From Clostridiaceae bacterium (GTDB lineage: Bacteria > Bacillota > Clostridia > DSM-8532): a stretch of DNA of 5,239 nucleotides. The translations under genes were made by a program, and so were the position numbers. The DNA lies in the NCBI GenBank assembly GCA_025361665.1, contig JANYKF010000357.1, positions 1-5,239 on the forward strand. The letters are read 5' to 3'. The notes below the pieces were generated by a model. The model was not told where the DNA came from. It made no database searches and worked only from the letters and a program-made list of their open reading frames with translations. Positions 1-5,239 of the stretch are shown here, piece by piece (the stretch's first letter is position 1; each line of letters opens with the position of its first letter).

Positions 1-1170
1 AAATTCACCGGCGGAAGTGCGGGCCGTGCCTGTCATTCCGGAAAGATGGGGATACAGGTTCAGAAAATGCTGCGTCGTCACGGTACCCAGTATTCTGCCA
101 TTCCTGCCGACTGCCAGCCCTTCCTTCACTTCGAGCGCCTCCTGCAGCAGTACAGGCCAATGCCGGTTTGCCGCAATCCTGCCCGTGTGCGGATCCACCA
201 GCAGGATGCGTCCGTCCCGGATGATGTATTCGCTGTCAAGGCGCACCAGAAATCTGGCAGTCAGCGCCGCGTGGACCCGTGCCAGCAGATCGGCCGCTTT
301 CCCATCATATAAATTCTCCACATCAAGAAGCCGTTCCATCTTCCCGATGCCGACATCCGACAAGGTAACCTGCTGTTCATTCCTGTCCATCAACAAGTCG
401 GTTTCTCCTGACAGGTTGGCAACCGCCTGGCAGATAAGCGCAACGCTTTCCGCTTCGCCTTCCAACCCTCCGGCCAGCACCATTGGAATGCGCGCCTCGT
501 CAATCAGCAGGGAATCGGCCTCATCGACAATAGCCGCATGGAATGGCCGCTGCACCAGGAGTTCCGGAGACAGGGCAAGACCGTCGCGCAGATGGTCGAA
601 CCCGGCTTCACGGGCCGTGAGCCAGACAACATCGGCGCGATAGGCCTCCTGTCTTTGAAGTGGTGAACCTGCTCCTGTAACACAGCCCGTTGATCGGCCC
701 AGCAAACGGCAGATGGGTCCCATCCACCGAAAATCACGATCCGCCAGGTAATCATTGAAGGTGAGGATGTGAACCCCCTCCCCGCCCAAACCGAGCCAGA
801 CAGCCGTCAAAACAGCCGAGAGGGTTTTCCCTTCACCTGTCGGCATTTCGACCACACAACGTGATGTCATGTCAAGTGCCGCCTCAACCTGATTCGGGTG
901 AAGGGTGAACCCCAGTACACGGCGGGCGGCTTCGCAAACGGCCGCCATGGTGACGCGCAGAAGGGGGTCCATATCGGTGGTGGCGACACGCCTTTCCGCC
1001 TGCAGCATGGTAGCGTGCCGTACCGTTTCCGCCAGTTCCCCGTCTGTCAGGGATTGCAGTGTGACAGAAGTTTCCAGAATAGCGGTGACCTGTCTGGAAG
1101 TGCTTGTCAAAAATCCTTTTCGACCCTGATGAAACGGCATCCGCTTGCCTGAAATGTCCAACGCGCTCAC
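1..1170 (-). CDS. secA2: Divergent SecA ATPase, probably accessory translocase SecA2 of the Bacillus type (3' end beyond the window)
   Basis: SecA is the cytoplasmic ATPase that pushes preproteins through SecYEG; SecA2 paralogues serve a subset of exported proteins. Read from the GTG at 1170, the frame is open for 390 residues to the window edge. Visible in order: Q94 in the Q-motif region, Walker A EMPTGEGKT (108-116), NDYLADRD (139-146), AREAGFDHLRD (to 196), Walker B DEAD (216-219) followed by SLLIDEARIP (220-229), a preprotein-crosslinking region, and GMTGTA (378-383) opening the second nucleotide-binding half. Spacing matches full-length SecA, so the N-terminus is complete. Housekeeping SecA usually has EM(K/R)TGEGKT, TNNE.GFDYLRDNM, DEVD and EARTPLIISG. 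The changes here (P110, T-A-R-E-A-G-F-D, DEARIPMVLAG) recall the B. anthracis-type SecA2 family; this is from memory, not a search. The GTG overlaps the yfmM stop as GTGA, with AAAGG 4 nt upstream; ATG at 1140 is an alternative start. SecA identity is near certain, the SecA2 subclass is likely. Confidence 0.88.
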   Translation of the reverse strand, partial: MSALDISGKRMPFHQGRKGFLTSTSRQVTAILETSVTLQSLTDGELAETVRHATMLQAERRVATTDMDPLLRVTMAAVCEAARRVLGFTLHPNQVEAALDMTSRCVVEMPTGEGKTLSAVLTAVWLGLGGEGVHILTFNDYLADRDFRWMGPICRLLGRSTGCVTGAGSPLQRQEAYRADVVWLTAREAGFDHLRDGLALSPELLVQRPFHAAIVDEADSLLIDEARIPMVLAGGLEGEAESVALICQAVANLSGETDLLMDRNEQQVTLSDVGIGKMERLLDVENLYDGKAADLLARVHAALTARFLVRLDSEYIIRDGRILLVDPHTGRIAANRHWPVLLQEALEVKEGLAVGRNGRILGTVTTQHFLNLYPHLSGMTGTARTSAGEF

Positions 1171-2723
1171 ACTACCTTTGTGGTCCAGTTTTCCGCATTC
1201 CACACATCCGTCACCCAGTCCTGGTAAAACTCCGGTTCATGGCACACCAGGAGAATCGTCCCGTTGAAAGCCTGCAGCGCGCGGGACAGCTCCTCCTTCG
1301 CATCCTGGTCAAGATGGTTGGTCGGCTCATCGAGCAACAGCCAGTTGGAATTCCGGAGCATCAGGCTGCACAGCCTGACCTTCGCATTTTCTCCGCCGGA
1401 CAGCACCATCATCTGGGTGGTGATATACTCCGTCGTCAAACCGCATTTGGCCAGTGCCGACCGCACCTCGCCATTGCCCATGGACGGGAACTCATGCCAG
1501 ATCTCCTCCAGGGCCGTTCGGTTGTTCTTCCTGGCCGACTCCTGGATGAAATGGCCGGGAACGGCATACGGGTCCCTATCCACGCTTCCGGAAAGGGGCG
1601 GCAGGATGCCCAGCAGCGTATTCATCAAGGTGGTCTTCCCAAGCCCGTTGACCCCGCGCAGCGCCACTTTCTGTCCGCGTTCCAGCAGCAGGCTGAGCGG
1701 ACAGGTCAACGCTTCTTCATACCCGATGACAAGTTCTTTTGTCTGCACGATTACCCGGCCCGGCGTGCGGGCCTCCGGAAACCGGAAAGATGGTTTGGCC
1801 TTATCCTTCGTCACGGAGATGATTTCCATCTTGTCGAGTTTTTTCTGCCGGCTCTTTGCCATGTTGGTAGTGGCAACCCGTGCCTTGTTGCGGGCGATGA
1901 AATCCTCAAGCCGATCAATCTCCTTCTGCTGCTTGTCGAAGGCTGTCTGGACCTGCTGGCGCTTCAGGTCATACATGGCCCGGAATTGTTCATAGCTGCC
2001 GGTATACCGGGTCAGCGAGGCGTTTTCCATGTGATAGATGACATTGACGACGTCATTGAGGAAAGGGATGTCATGCGATACGAGGATGAAGGCATTCGGA
2101 TAATCCCGCAGAAACCCTTTCAGCCAGGAGATGTGCCTGTCATCCAGAAAGTTGGTCGGTTCATCGAGGATCAGGATGAGCGGGTTTTCCAGCAGCAGTT
2201 TGGTCAGGAGCACTTTCGAACGCTGGCCGCCGCTCAGCTCTGAAACATCGCGTTCCAGCCCGATTTCACCGAGCCCCAGCCCGTTGGCCACCTCCTCGAT
2301 GCGGGCATCCAGCGTGTAGAATCCGCTGTGTTCAAGTTCACCCTGGATTTCGCCCACGTCGTCCATCATCGCGTCCAGTGCAGCCGGGTCTGCGTCCGCC
2401 ATGTCGTCATAGAGCGACAGGATGTCGCGTTCCAGGTCGAACATGTGCGTGAAGGCCGTTCGCAGGATGTCGCGGATGGATTTGCCCTTCTCCATGGCCG
2501 TATGCTGGTCCAGATATCCGGTGGTGATGCGGTTGCACCATTCCACTTTGCCGGCATCCGGATGGAGGCTGCCAGTTATGATATTCAGAAAAGTGGATTT
2601 CCCTTCGCCATTCGCGCCAATCAGGCCGACGTGCTCTCCCTTGAGCAGGCGGAAGGATACATCGTCGAGGATGGTTCGCCCCCCAAATCCATGAACGACA
2701 TTTTGAACGGTCAGAATACTCAC
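1167..2723 (-). CDS. yfmM: ABC-F family ATPase, YfmM type
   Basis: A soluble twin-ATPase ABC-F protein of 518 residues, the length I recall for B. subtilis YfmM. ABC-F proteins lack membrane domains; characterised ones bind the ribosomal E site and act in translation or drug resistance through their interdomain linker. First cassette: Walker A GANGEGKST (36-44), Q-loop YLDQH (70-74), LSGGQ (163-167), Walker B LILILDEPTNFLD (ending 194), H-loop H217. Charged helical linker about 245-304, including ARNKARVATTNMAKSRQKKL. Second cassette: Walker A GVNGLGKTT (357-365), LSGGE (441-445), DEPTNHLD (465-472), H-loop VCHEP (H495, with Cys where Ser is usual). All catalytic residues are present in both halves, so it should be active. 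The start is the GTG at 2723, because AGGGGG lies 7 nt upstream and the N-terminus MSILTVQ matches the family; a longer frame from 2771 has no support. It has its own promoter and is coupled to the SecA gene. The cellular role of YfmM itself is not settled. Confidence 0.93.
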   Translation of the reverse strand: MSILTVQNVVHGFGGRTILDDVSFRLLKGEHVGLIGANGEGKSTFLNIITGSLHPDAGKVEWCNRITTGYLDQHTAMEKGKSIRDILRTAFTHMFDLERDILSLYDDMADADPAALDAMMDDVGEIQGELEHSGFYTLDARIEEVANGLGLGEIGLERDVSELSGGQRSKVLLTKLLLENPLILILDEPTNFLDDRHISWLKGFLRDYPNAFILVSHDIPFLNDVVNVIYHMENASLTRYTGSYEQFRAMYDLKRQQVQTAFDKQQKEIDRLEDFIARNKARVATTNMAKSRQKKLDKMEIISVTKDKAKPSFRFPEARTPGRVIVQTKELVIGYEEALTCPLSLLLERGQKVALRGVNGLGKTTLMNTLLGILPPLSGSVDRDPYAVPGHFIQESARKNNRTALEEIWHEFPSMGNGEVRSALAKCGLTTEYITTQMMVLSGGENAKVRLCSLMLRNSNWLLLDEPTNHLDQDAKEELSRALQAFNGTILLVCHEPEFYQDWVTDVWNAENWTTKVV

Positions 2724-2730
2724 TGCAAAA

Positions 2731-2736
2731 CCCCCT
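2731..2736 (-). promoter_or_regulatory. Ribosome binding site deciding the yfmM GTG start
   Basis: AGGGGG with a 7-nt spacer (TTTTGCA) before the GTG at 2723-2721. It is the only good Shine-Dalgarno sequence near this N-terminus, and it favours GTG over the ATG at 2771. Confidence 0.8.
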
Positions 2737-2803
2737 GGCAGACTGACAGGCCTGTGTCGCACGCACGCCATTTCAGCATGCCGAACAATGCCGTTGGAAC
2801 ATC

Positions 2804-2832
2804 ATTGTACCCTCAAAACGGCGCCGGTTCAA
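2804..2832 (-). promoter_or_regulatory. Sigma-A type promoter for yfmM-secA2
   Basis: The minus strand shows TTGAAC (2832-2827; 4 of 6 to TTGACA), a 17-bp spacer, and TACAAT (2809-2804; 5 of 6 to TATAAT). The expected start is near 2797, giving a leader of about 74 nt before the GTG of yfmM. The -35 box contains the cbiO stop codon (2831-2829) and lies within the 13-bp palindrome CCGGTTCAACCGG (2824-2836). This places the ABC-F and SecA genes in a unit that can be expressed separately from the metal transporter. The assignment rests on consensus match and placement only. Confidence 0.68.
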
Positions 2833-3662
2833 CCGGACGGAACACTTGCACAGGACGGAACACTTGCACCGGACGGAACACTTGCACCGGACGGACAATG
2901 ACCGCAGAACGGAACGTGACCGCACCGCGCGCAGGGCTGCAGCAAAGCCGGCACCTCCATGCCGCAGTCTGCCATCAGATCCGGTTCCGCCAGCAATTGC
3001 CGGGTCAATCCGTCTGCCGCCACCTTGCCCTCTTTCAGGATAACGACGCGGGGACAAAGATCCAGAATCATGTCCAGATCGTGGCTGGTGATGAGGCGTG
3101 TATGCGTAAATCCGGCAAGCAGCCGCATGACGCGGCGGCGCGCCCTCGGATCCAGTCCCGCCGTAGGTTCGTCAAGCACCAGGATATCCGGCTCCATGGC
3201 CAGGATGGAAGCAATGGCCGCAGCGTGCTTTTCTCCCCCGGAGAGCTTGAATGGCGCCCTGTCGCGTAAATGAAGGATGCCGACACGTTCCAGCGCCATT
3301 GTCACGCGCTGGTTGACTTCCAATTCCGCCAACCCGGCGTTGCGCGGTCCAAAGGCCACGTCTTCCCCGACGGTTGGCATGAAGAGCTGATCATCGGGAT
3401 TCTGGAATACCATGCCGACCCGTTTCCGGATGTCCGGCAATGTTTTGGCCGTCAGTTCCACGCCGCCAATGCGCACCTTCCCGGCATTGGGATGGAGAAG
3501 CCCCATCATCAGCATCAAAAGGGTGCTTTTCCCCGCGCCGTTAGCGCCGATGATGCCCACGGCTTCCCCGTGAACCGCTTCAAATGAAATCCCTCGGATT
3601 GCCTCATGCCCATCAGGATATCCGTACTTCAGATCGATGGCTTCCAACTTGTGATGACTCAT
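2829..3662 (-). CDS. cbiO: ECF transporter ATPase for cobalt/nickel uptake (CbiO) with an unusual repetitive C-terminal tail
   Basis: The cytoplasmic ATPase of a group I ECF importer; ATP hydrolysis is transmitted through CbiQ to the metal-binding CbiM unit. 277 residues: Walker A GANGAGKST (39-47), Q-loop VFQNPDDQLF (85-94), signature LSGGEKHAAA (140-149), Walker B ILVLDEPTAGLD (160-171), H-loop H194 in TSHDLD. VFQNPDDQLF and the ending DGLTRQLLAEPDL...EVP are typical of CbiO. The family normally stops around residue 243. Here a further 34 residues follow: CARCGHVPFCGHC (244-256; CxxC-x5-CxxC plus two His) and then ASVPS repeats built by tandem DNA repeats. The start chosen is ATG 3662, preceded by AGGAAGGA (3680-3673) at 10 nt; ATG 3686 has only weak GG upstream. 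The gap to cbiQ is 148 bp. Only one ATPase gene is seen, as expected when two CbiO copies form a homodimer. Confidence 0.92.
   Translation of the reverse strand: MSHHKLEAIDLKYGYPDGHEAIRGISFEAVHGEAVGIIGANGAGKSTLLMLMMGLLHPNAGKVRIGGVELTAKTLPDIRKRVGMVFQNPDDQLFMPTVGEDVAFGPRNAGLAELEVNQRVTMALERVGILHLRDRAPFKLSGGEKHAAAIASILAMEPDILVLDEPTAGLDPRARRRVMRLLAGFTHTRLITSHDLDMILDLCPRVVILKEGKVAADGLTRQLLAEPDLMADCGMEVPALLQPCARCGHVPFCGHCPSGASVPSGASVPSCASVPSG
2835..2921 (-). repeat. Tandem repeat of an 18-bp unit inside the 3' end of cbiO
   Basis: In the coding direction five units follow one another: a diverged 18-bp unit (2921-2904, residues GHVPFC), a 15-bp unit (2903-2889, GHCPS), and three near-identical 18-bp units GGTGCAAGTGTTCCGTCC (2888-2871, 2870-2853, and 2852-2835 with first base T). 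These last encode GASVPS, GASVPS and CASVPS; one more Gly codon and TGA follow. The two TGTTCCGTCC-rich full-match units differ from the third only by that G-to-T change. Unit lengths are multiples of three, so copy-number change would keep the frame and the stop. Confidence 0.9.
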
Positions 3663-3672
3663 ATTCGCTGCG

Positions 3673-3680
3673 TCCTTCCT
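3673..3680 (-). promoter_or_regulatory. Ribosome binding site for cbiO
   Basis: AGGAAGGA, 10 nt before ATG 3662. It lies inside any protein begun at ATG 3686, which argues for the shorter start. A small hairpin ATCCG-CCTT-CGGAT (3698-3685) sits 4 nt upstream of it. Confidence 0.65.
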
Positions 3681-3720
3681 ATTCATCCGAAGGCGGATTC
3701 CGTCTGATTCCCTTCGCTAC

Positions 3721-3776
3721 CCTGCAAATGCGTCTTTCAAATAACATATATCGGTAGACCAGGACGCATTTGCAGG
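3721..3776. repeat. Perfect 14-bp inverted repeat between cbiQ and cbiO
   Basis: CCTGCAAATGCGTC (3721-3734) is the exact reverse complement of GACGCATTTGCAGG (3763-3776). The arms enclose a 28-nt AT-rich segment, and start-to-start spacing is 42 bp, close to four helical turns. Each arm also holds a small dyad, GCA-N2-TGC. In the cbiQ-cbiO transcript it would form a 14-bp stem. No T-run follows on either strand, so it is not an intrinsic terminator. It may be a paired operator, an mRNA stability or attenuation structure, or a remnant of a palindromic mobile repeat. The whole gap (3663-3810) otherwise holds the cbiO ribosome binding site; I find no convincing promoter in it. Confidence 0.85.
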
Positions 3777-3810
3777 TCTTCCTGGTGATTTGCCGCGAAG
3801 CATGTGCAGT

Positions 3811-4650
3811 CTACCCAAAAAAACCGGTCATCCATCTTCCCAGCAGCAACGGCAAATCCGCCAATCTGATCAGGACGAACCAGGACAGCCAGCAAGCCAA
3901 AAATACCGCATCACGCAATCCCGGACGGGTTCCAGGAGGCAACGGGGCATACCCGCTGTAGCCTCTCAGGCGCATGGCCTGATGGACGCGCTGCGCCCGA
4001 TCGAATGACCGCAGCAGCAGCATGCCGGCAAGGGAACCCCAAGCTGCCGCGCGTACTCCGCGCTTCCCGGATGAACGCAGGGTATAGGCGGTCAGCAGGC
4101 GTCCCGTTTCCTCTGCAAGGACCGTAATATAGCGATAGGTCAACGAAATCTGCATGACAAGGACCCGCGGCATCCCCAACAGATGCATGCCGGAAAGCAT
4201 GCGCTCCATGCCCGTGCAGGCAATCAACTGCAGGGCGGCCAAAACCGCCAGGCTTGTTTTCAGCACAATGGACAGGAAAGTCAGCCATCCCCGGGCCAGC
4301 GTGATGTCGCCAATGGAAATCGGGACCGGATCAAAGAGCGGATTCAGGATGCCTATCCCCACGATGAGCGGCTCCACAGCCAGCAGCCGCTTCAGGAAGG
4401 GCTTCCAGGGAAGATCGGCCAATGCGGCGATCACCAGGGGGTACAGAAAAAGCGGCAGCAGTCGGCCAACCGCATGGCGTTCGAACGAGAGGGCCGCAAT
4501 CAGGAATGCAATCGTCGTGATGAGCTTGGTTACAGGGTGCAGCCTGTGAATGCCGGTATCAAGCAGAGAGAGGGATTCCATCCTGTGCATGTCCCGTATG
4601 GCGTTCGTCAGAGGGGACGAATGAAAATGCCTTTCAACCTGTCTAGGCAT
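3811..4650 (-). CDS. cbiQ: ECF transporter transmembrane component (CbiQ/EcfT type) for cobalt/nickel
   Basis: The membrane coupling protein that links CbiO to the CbiM substrate unit. 279 residues from ATG 4650. The N-terminal part reads ESLSLLDTGIHRLHPVTK (25-42), the usual lead into the first membrane helix. Hydrophobic helices follow at about 43-60, 63-80 and 94-110, further ones around 130-150, and a last one near 246-265. The long cytoplasmic stretch carries the two coupling motifs that bind the ATPase: TLRSSGKRG (190-198, degenerate) and MRLRGYSG (226-233, close to consensus). The start overlaps the end of cbiM by 8 bp, and GGGG lies 5 nt upstream of it, which suggests coupled translation. 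ATG 4689 would overlap cbiM further, while ATG 4590 would trim 20 residues and drop the conserved lead sequence. The gene looks intact. Confidence 0.9.
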   Translation of the reverse strand: MPRQVERHFHSSPLTNAIRDMHRMESLSLLDTGIHRLHPVTKLITTIAFLIAALSFERHAVGRLLPLFLYPLVIAALADLPWKPFLKRLLAVEPLIVGIGILNPLFDPVPISIGDITLARGWLTFLSIVLKTSLAVLAALQLIACTGMERMLSGMHLLGMPRVLVMQISLTYRYITVLAEETGRLLTAYTLRSSGKRGVRAAAWGSLAGMLLLRSFDRAQRVHQAMRLRGYSGYAPLPPGTRPGLRDAVFLACWLSWFVLIRLADLPLLLGRWMTGFFG

Positions 4651-5239
4651 GTTTGCCCCGTTTCCTGAGCCACGTGACGAGAAGGCCAATCAACCCGGCA
4701 AGCAGCAAGGTCATGGTACCGCCGACAATCCCCGAAACAGAGGTTCCTGCTGCGGTGGATGTTCCGGAACCGTTGCGGTCCGTTCCTTCCGGCGTCTTGA
4801 GTGAATAATCGGGCAGCAGTTCGGTTTTATCCTGCACAGCTGCAAAAAAATCATGCGTTGTGCCGTCTGCAGCAAGCCTCTCTTTCCCAGTGACATGGAA
4901 CACGGACCATTCCAGTCCATCCGGATTGGAGGATGCGAGCAGGGACAACCCCCCGCCCACGACAAGAACAGCGATGCCGAACCCAATCAGAACCTTCTTG
5001 AGGGAAATGCCCGCGGGCAAATGCCCCCCATCGATGGCAAGCAAGTCCGGTCGCGCCCGCCAGACGAACGTGAGCACGGCAGCCGTGACCAGGCCCTCGA
5101 CAAGCCCGATGGCCAGGTGGATGGGCTGCATCAGCAAAACAAAAGAAGAAAACGGCAATTCCGTCTTGCCTGAGGCAACCGTTTCCAGGACAACGCCAAA
5201 CGCTCCGATCTGCAGGGCAACAACGACCGAAAAGATCGA
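4643..5239 (-). CDS. cbiM: CbiM metal-binding permease fused to a CbiN-like PDGLE domain (5' end beyond the window)
   Basis: The last 198 codons of the substrate-capture subunit of a Co2+/Ni2+ ECF importer. The frame is open to the window edge, so the metal-binding N-terminus of CbiM is not seen. Visible: the end of one helix (residues 1-19 of the visible part), the CbiM C-terminal helix with QPIHLAIGLVEGLVT (38-52), a short linker, then a CbiN-like section: helix 82-102, ASSNPDGLEW (102-111; the PDGLE signature), an extracytoplasmic stretch of about 55 residues, and a final helix 167-190 ending in the positive tail RKRGKHA. In some genomes the CbiN part is a separate small gene; here it is fused in frame. 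Cobalt and nickel cannot be told apart from this part. Any cobalamin riboswitch would lie upstream, outside the window. Confidence 0.88.
   Translation of the reverse strand, partial: SIFSVVVALQIGAFGVVLETVASGKTELPFSSFVLLMQPIHLAIGLVEGLVTAAVLTFVWRARPDLLAIDGGHLPAGISLKKVLIGFGIAVLVVGGGLSLLASSNPDGLEWSVFHVTGKERLAADGTTHDFFAAVQDKTELLPDYSLKTPEGTDRNGSGTSTAAGTSVSGIVGGTMTLLLAGLIGLLVTWLRKRGKHA

Noticed and set aside
17..755. Possible frameshift in secA2 suggested by other open frames in this stretch
   Set aside because: Translating the minus strand codon by codon from 1170 to 1 gives one uninterrupted frame with all SecA motifs in register.
1104..2243. Long plus-strand open frame (379 codons) opposite yfmM and the start of secA2
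   Set aside because: It is antisense to clear ABC-F motifs, resembles no family I know, and has no ribosome binding site or promoter that I can see. High GC content leaves long antisense frames open.
2746..2755. Palindrome ACAGGCCTGT in the yfmM leader
   Set aside because: With no loop it cannot make a useful hairpin, and the alternative CCTG/CAGG pairing with the ribosome binding site is only 4 bp.
2773..2805. Short frame MMFQRHCSAC upstream of yfmM, as a possible attenuator leader peptide
   Set aside because: Its two ATG codons lie in or just after the -10 box, upstream of the expected transcript start, and it has no Shine-Dalgarno sequence.
2835..2921. CRISPR array
   Set aside because: The 18-bp units are directly adjacent with no spacers, and they are read in frame as the end of cbiO.
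2328..3269. Plus-strand open frame (313 codons) spanning the yfmM promoter and the repeats
   Set aside because: It runs across the antisense of two real genes and a promoter; its TGRNTC repeats are only the reverse reading of the cbiO tandem repeat.
5004..5030. GGGCATTT motifs repeated within cbiM, similar to the arms of the intergenic inverted repeat
   Set aside because: They are explained by coding sequence (GGHLPAGIS), and the match to the arms is only a few bases.

Overview
The window reads entirely from the minus strand. It carries five co-directional genes, with the two outermost ones cut by the window edges. In transcription order (high to low coordinates) they are the 3' part of a CbiM-type metal permease fused to a CbiN-like/PDGLE tail, a CbiQ transmembrane component, a CbiO ATPase, an ABC-F ATPase of the YfmM type, and the N-terminal 390 residues of a divergent SecA, most likely an accessory SecA2 of the Bacillus type. 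Long plus-strand reading frames are shadows of these genes.

The organism is probably a GC-rich Bacillus-class member of the Bacillota, of the Paenibacillus/Brevibacillus/Alicyclobacillus sort. This rests on the 518-residue YfmM-like ABC-F protein, the Bacillus-like SecA2 features, purine-rich Shine-Dalgarno sequences, GTG starts and a sigma-A-like promoter, in DNA whose base composition is visibly GC-rich. It is an inference from remembered families, not from a database comparison.

Positions 5239-2829 hold a group I energy-coupling-factor (ECF) transporter for Co2+ or Ni2+: CbiM-PDGLE (substrate capture), CbiQ (coupling membrane protein) and CbiO (ATPase). cbiM and cbiQ overlap by 8 bp. A 148-bp gap with a perfect 14-bp inverted repeat separates cbiQ from cbiO. 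The cbiO gene ends in tandem repeats of an 18-bp unit that give the ATPase a Cys/His-containing, repetitive C-terminal tail.

Positions 2832-1 hold a second transcriptional unit. A good promoter (TTGAAC-17 bp-TACAAT) overlaps the cbiO stop codon and drives the ABC-F gene. The ABC-F stop and the SecA start share a GTGA overlap, so these two appear translationally coupled. Linking a ribosome-type ABC-F ATPase to an accessory secretion motor is the most unusual context here. The repeat-built CbiO tail and the intergenic inverted repeat are the most unusual local structures. I see no RNA genes, insertion sequences, CRISPR array or intact terminator.
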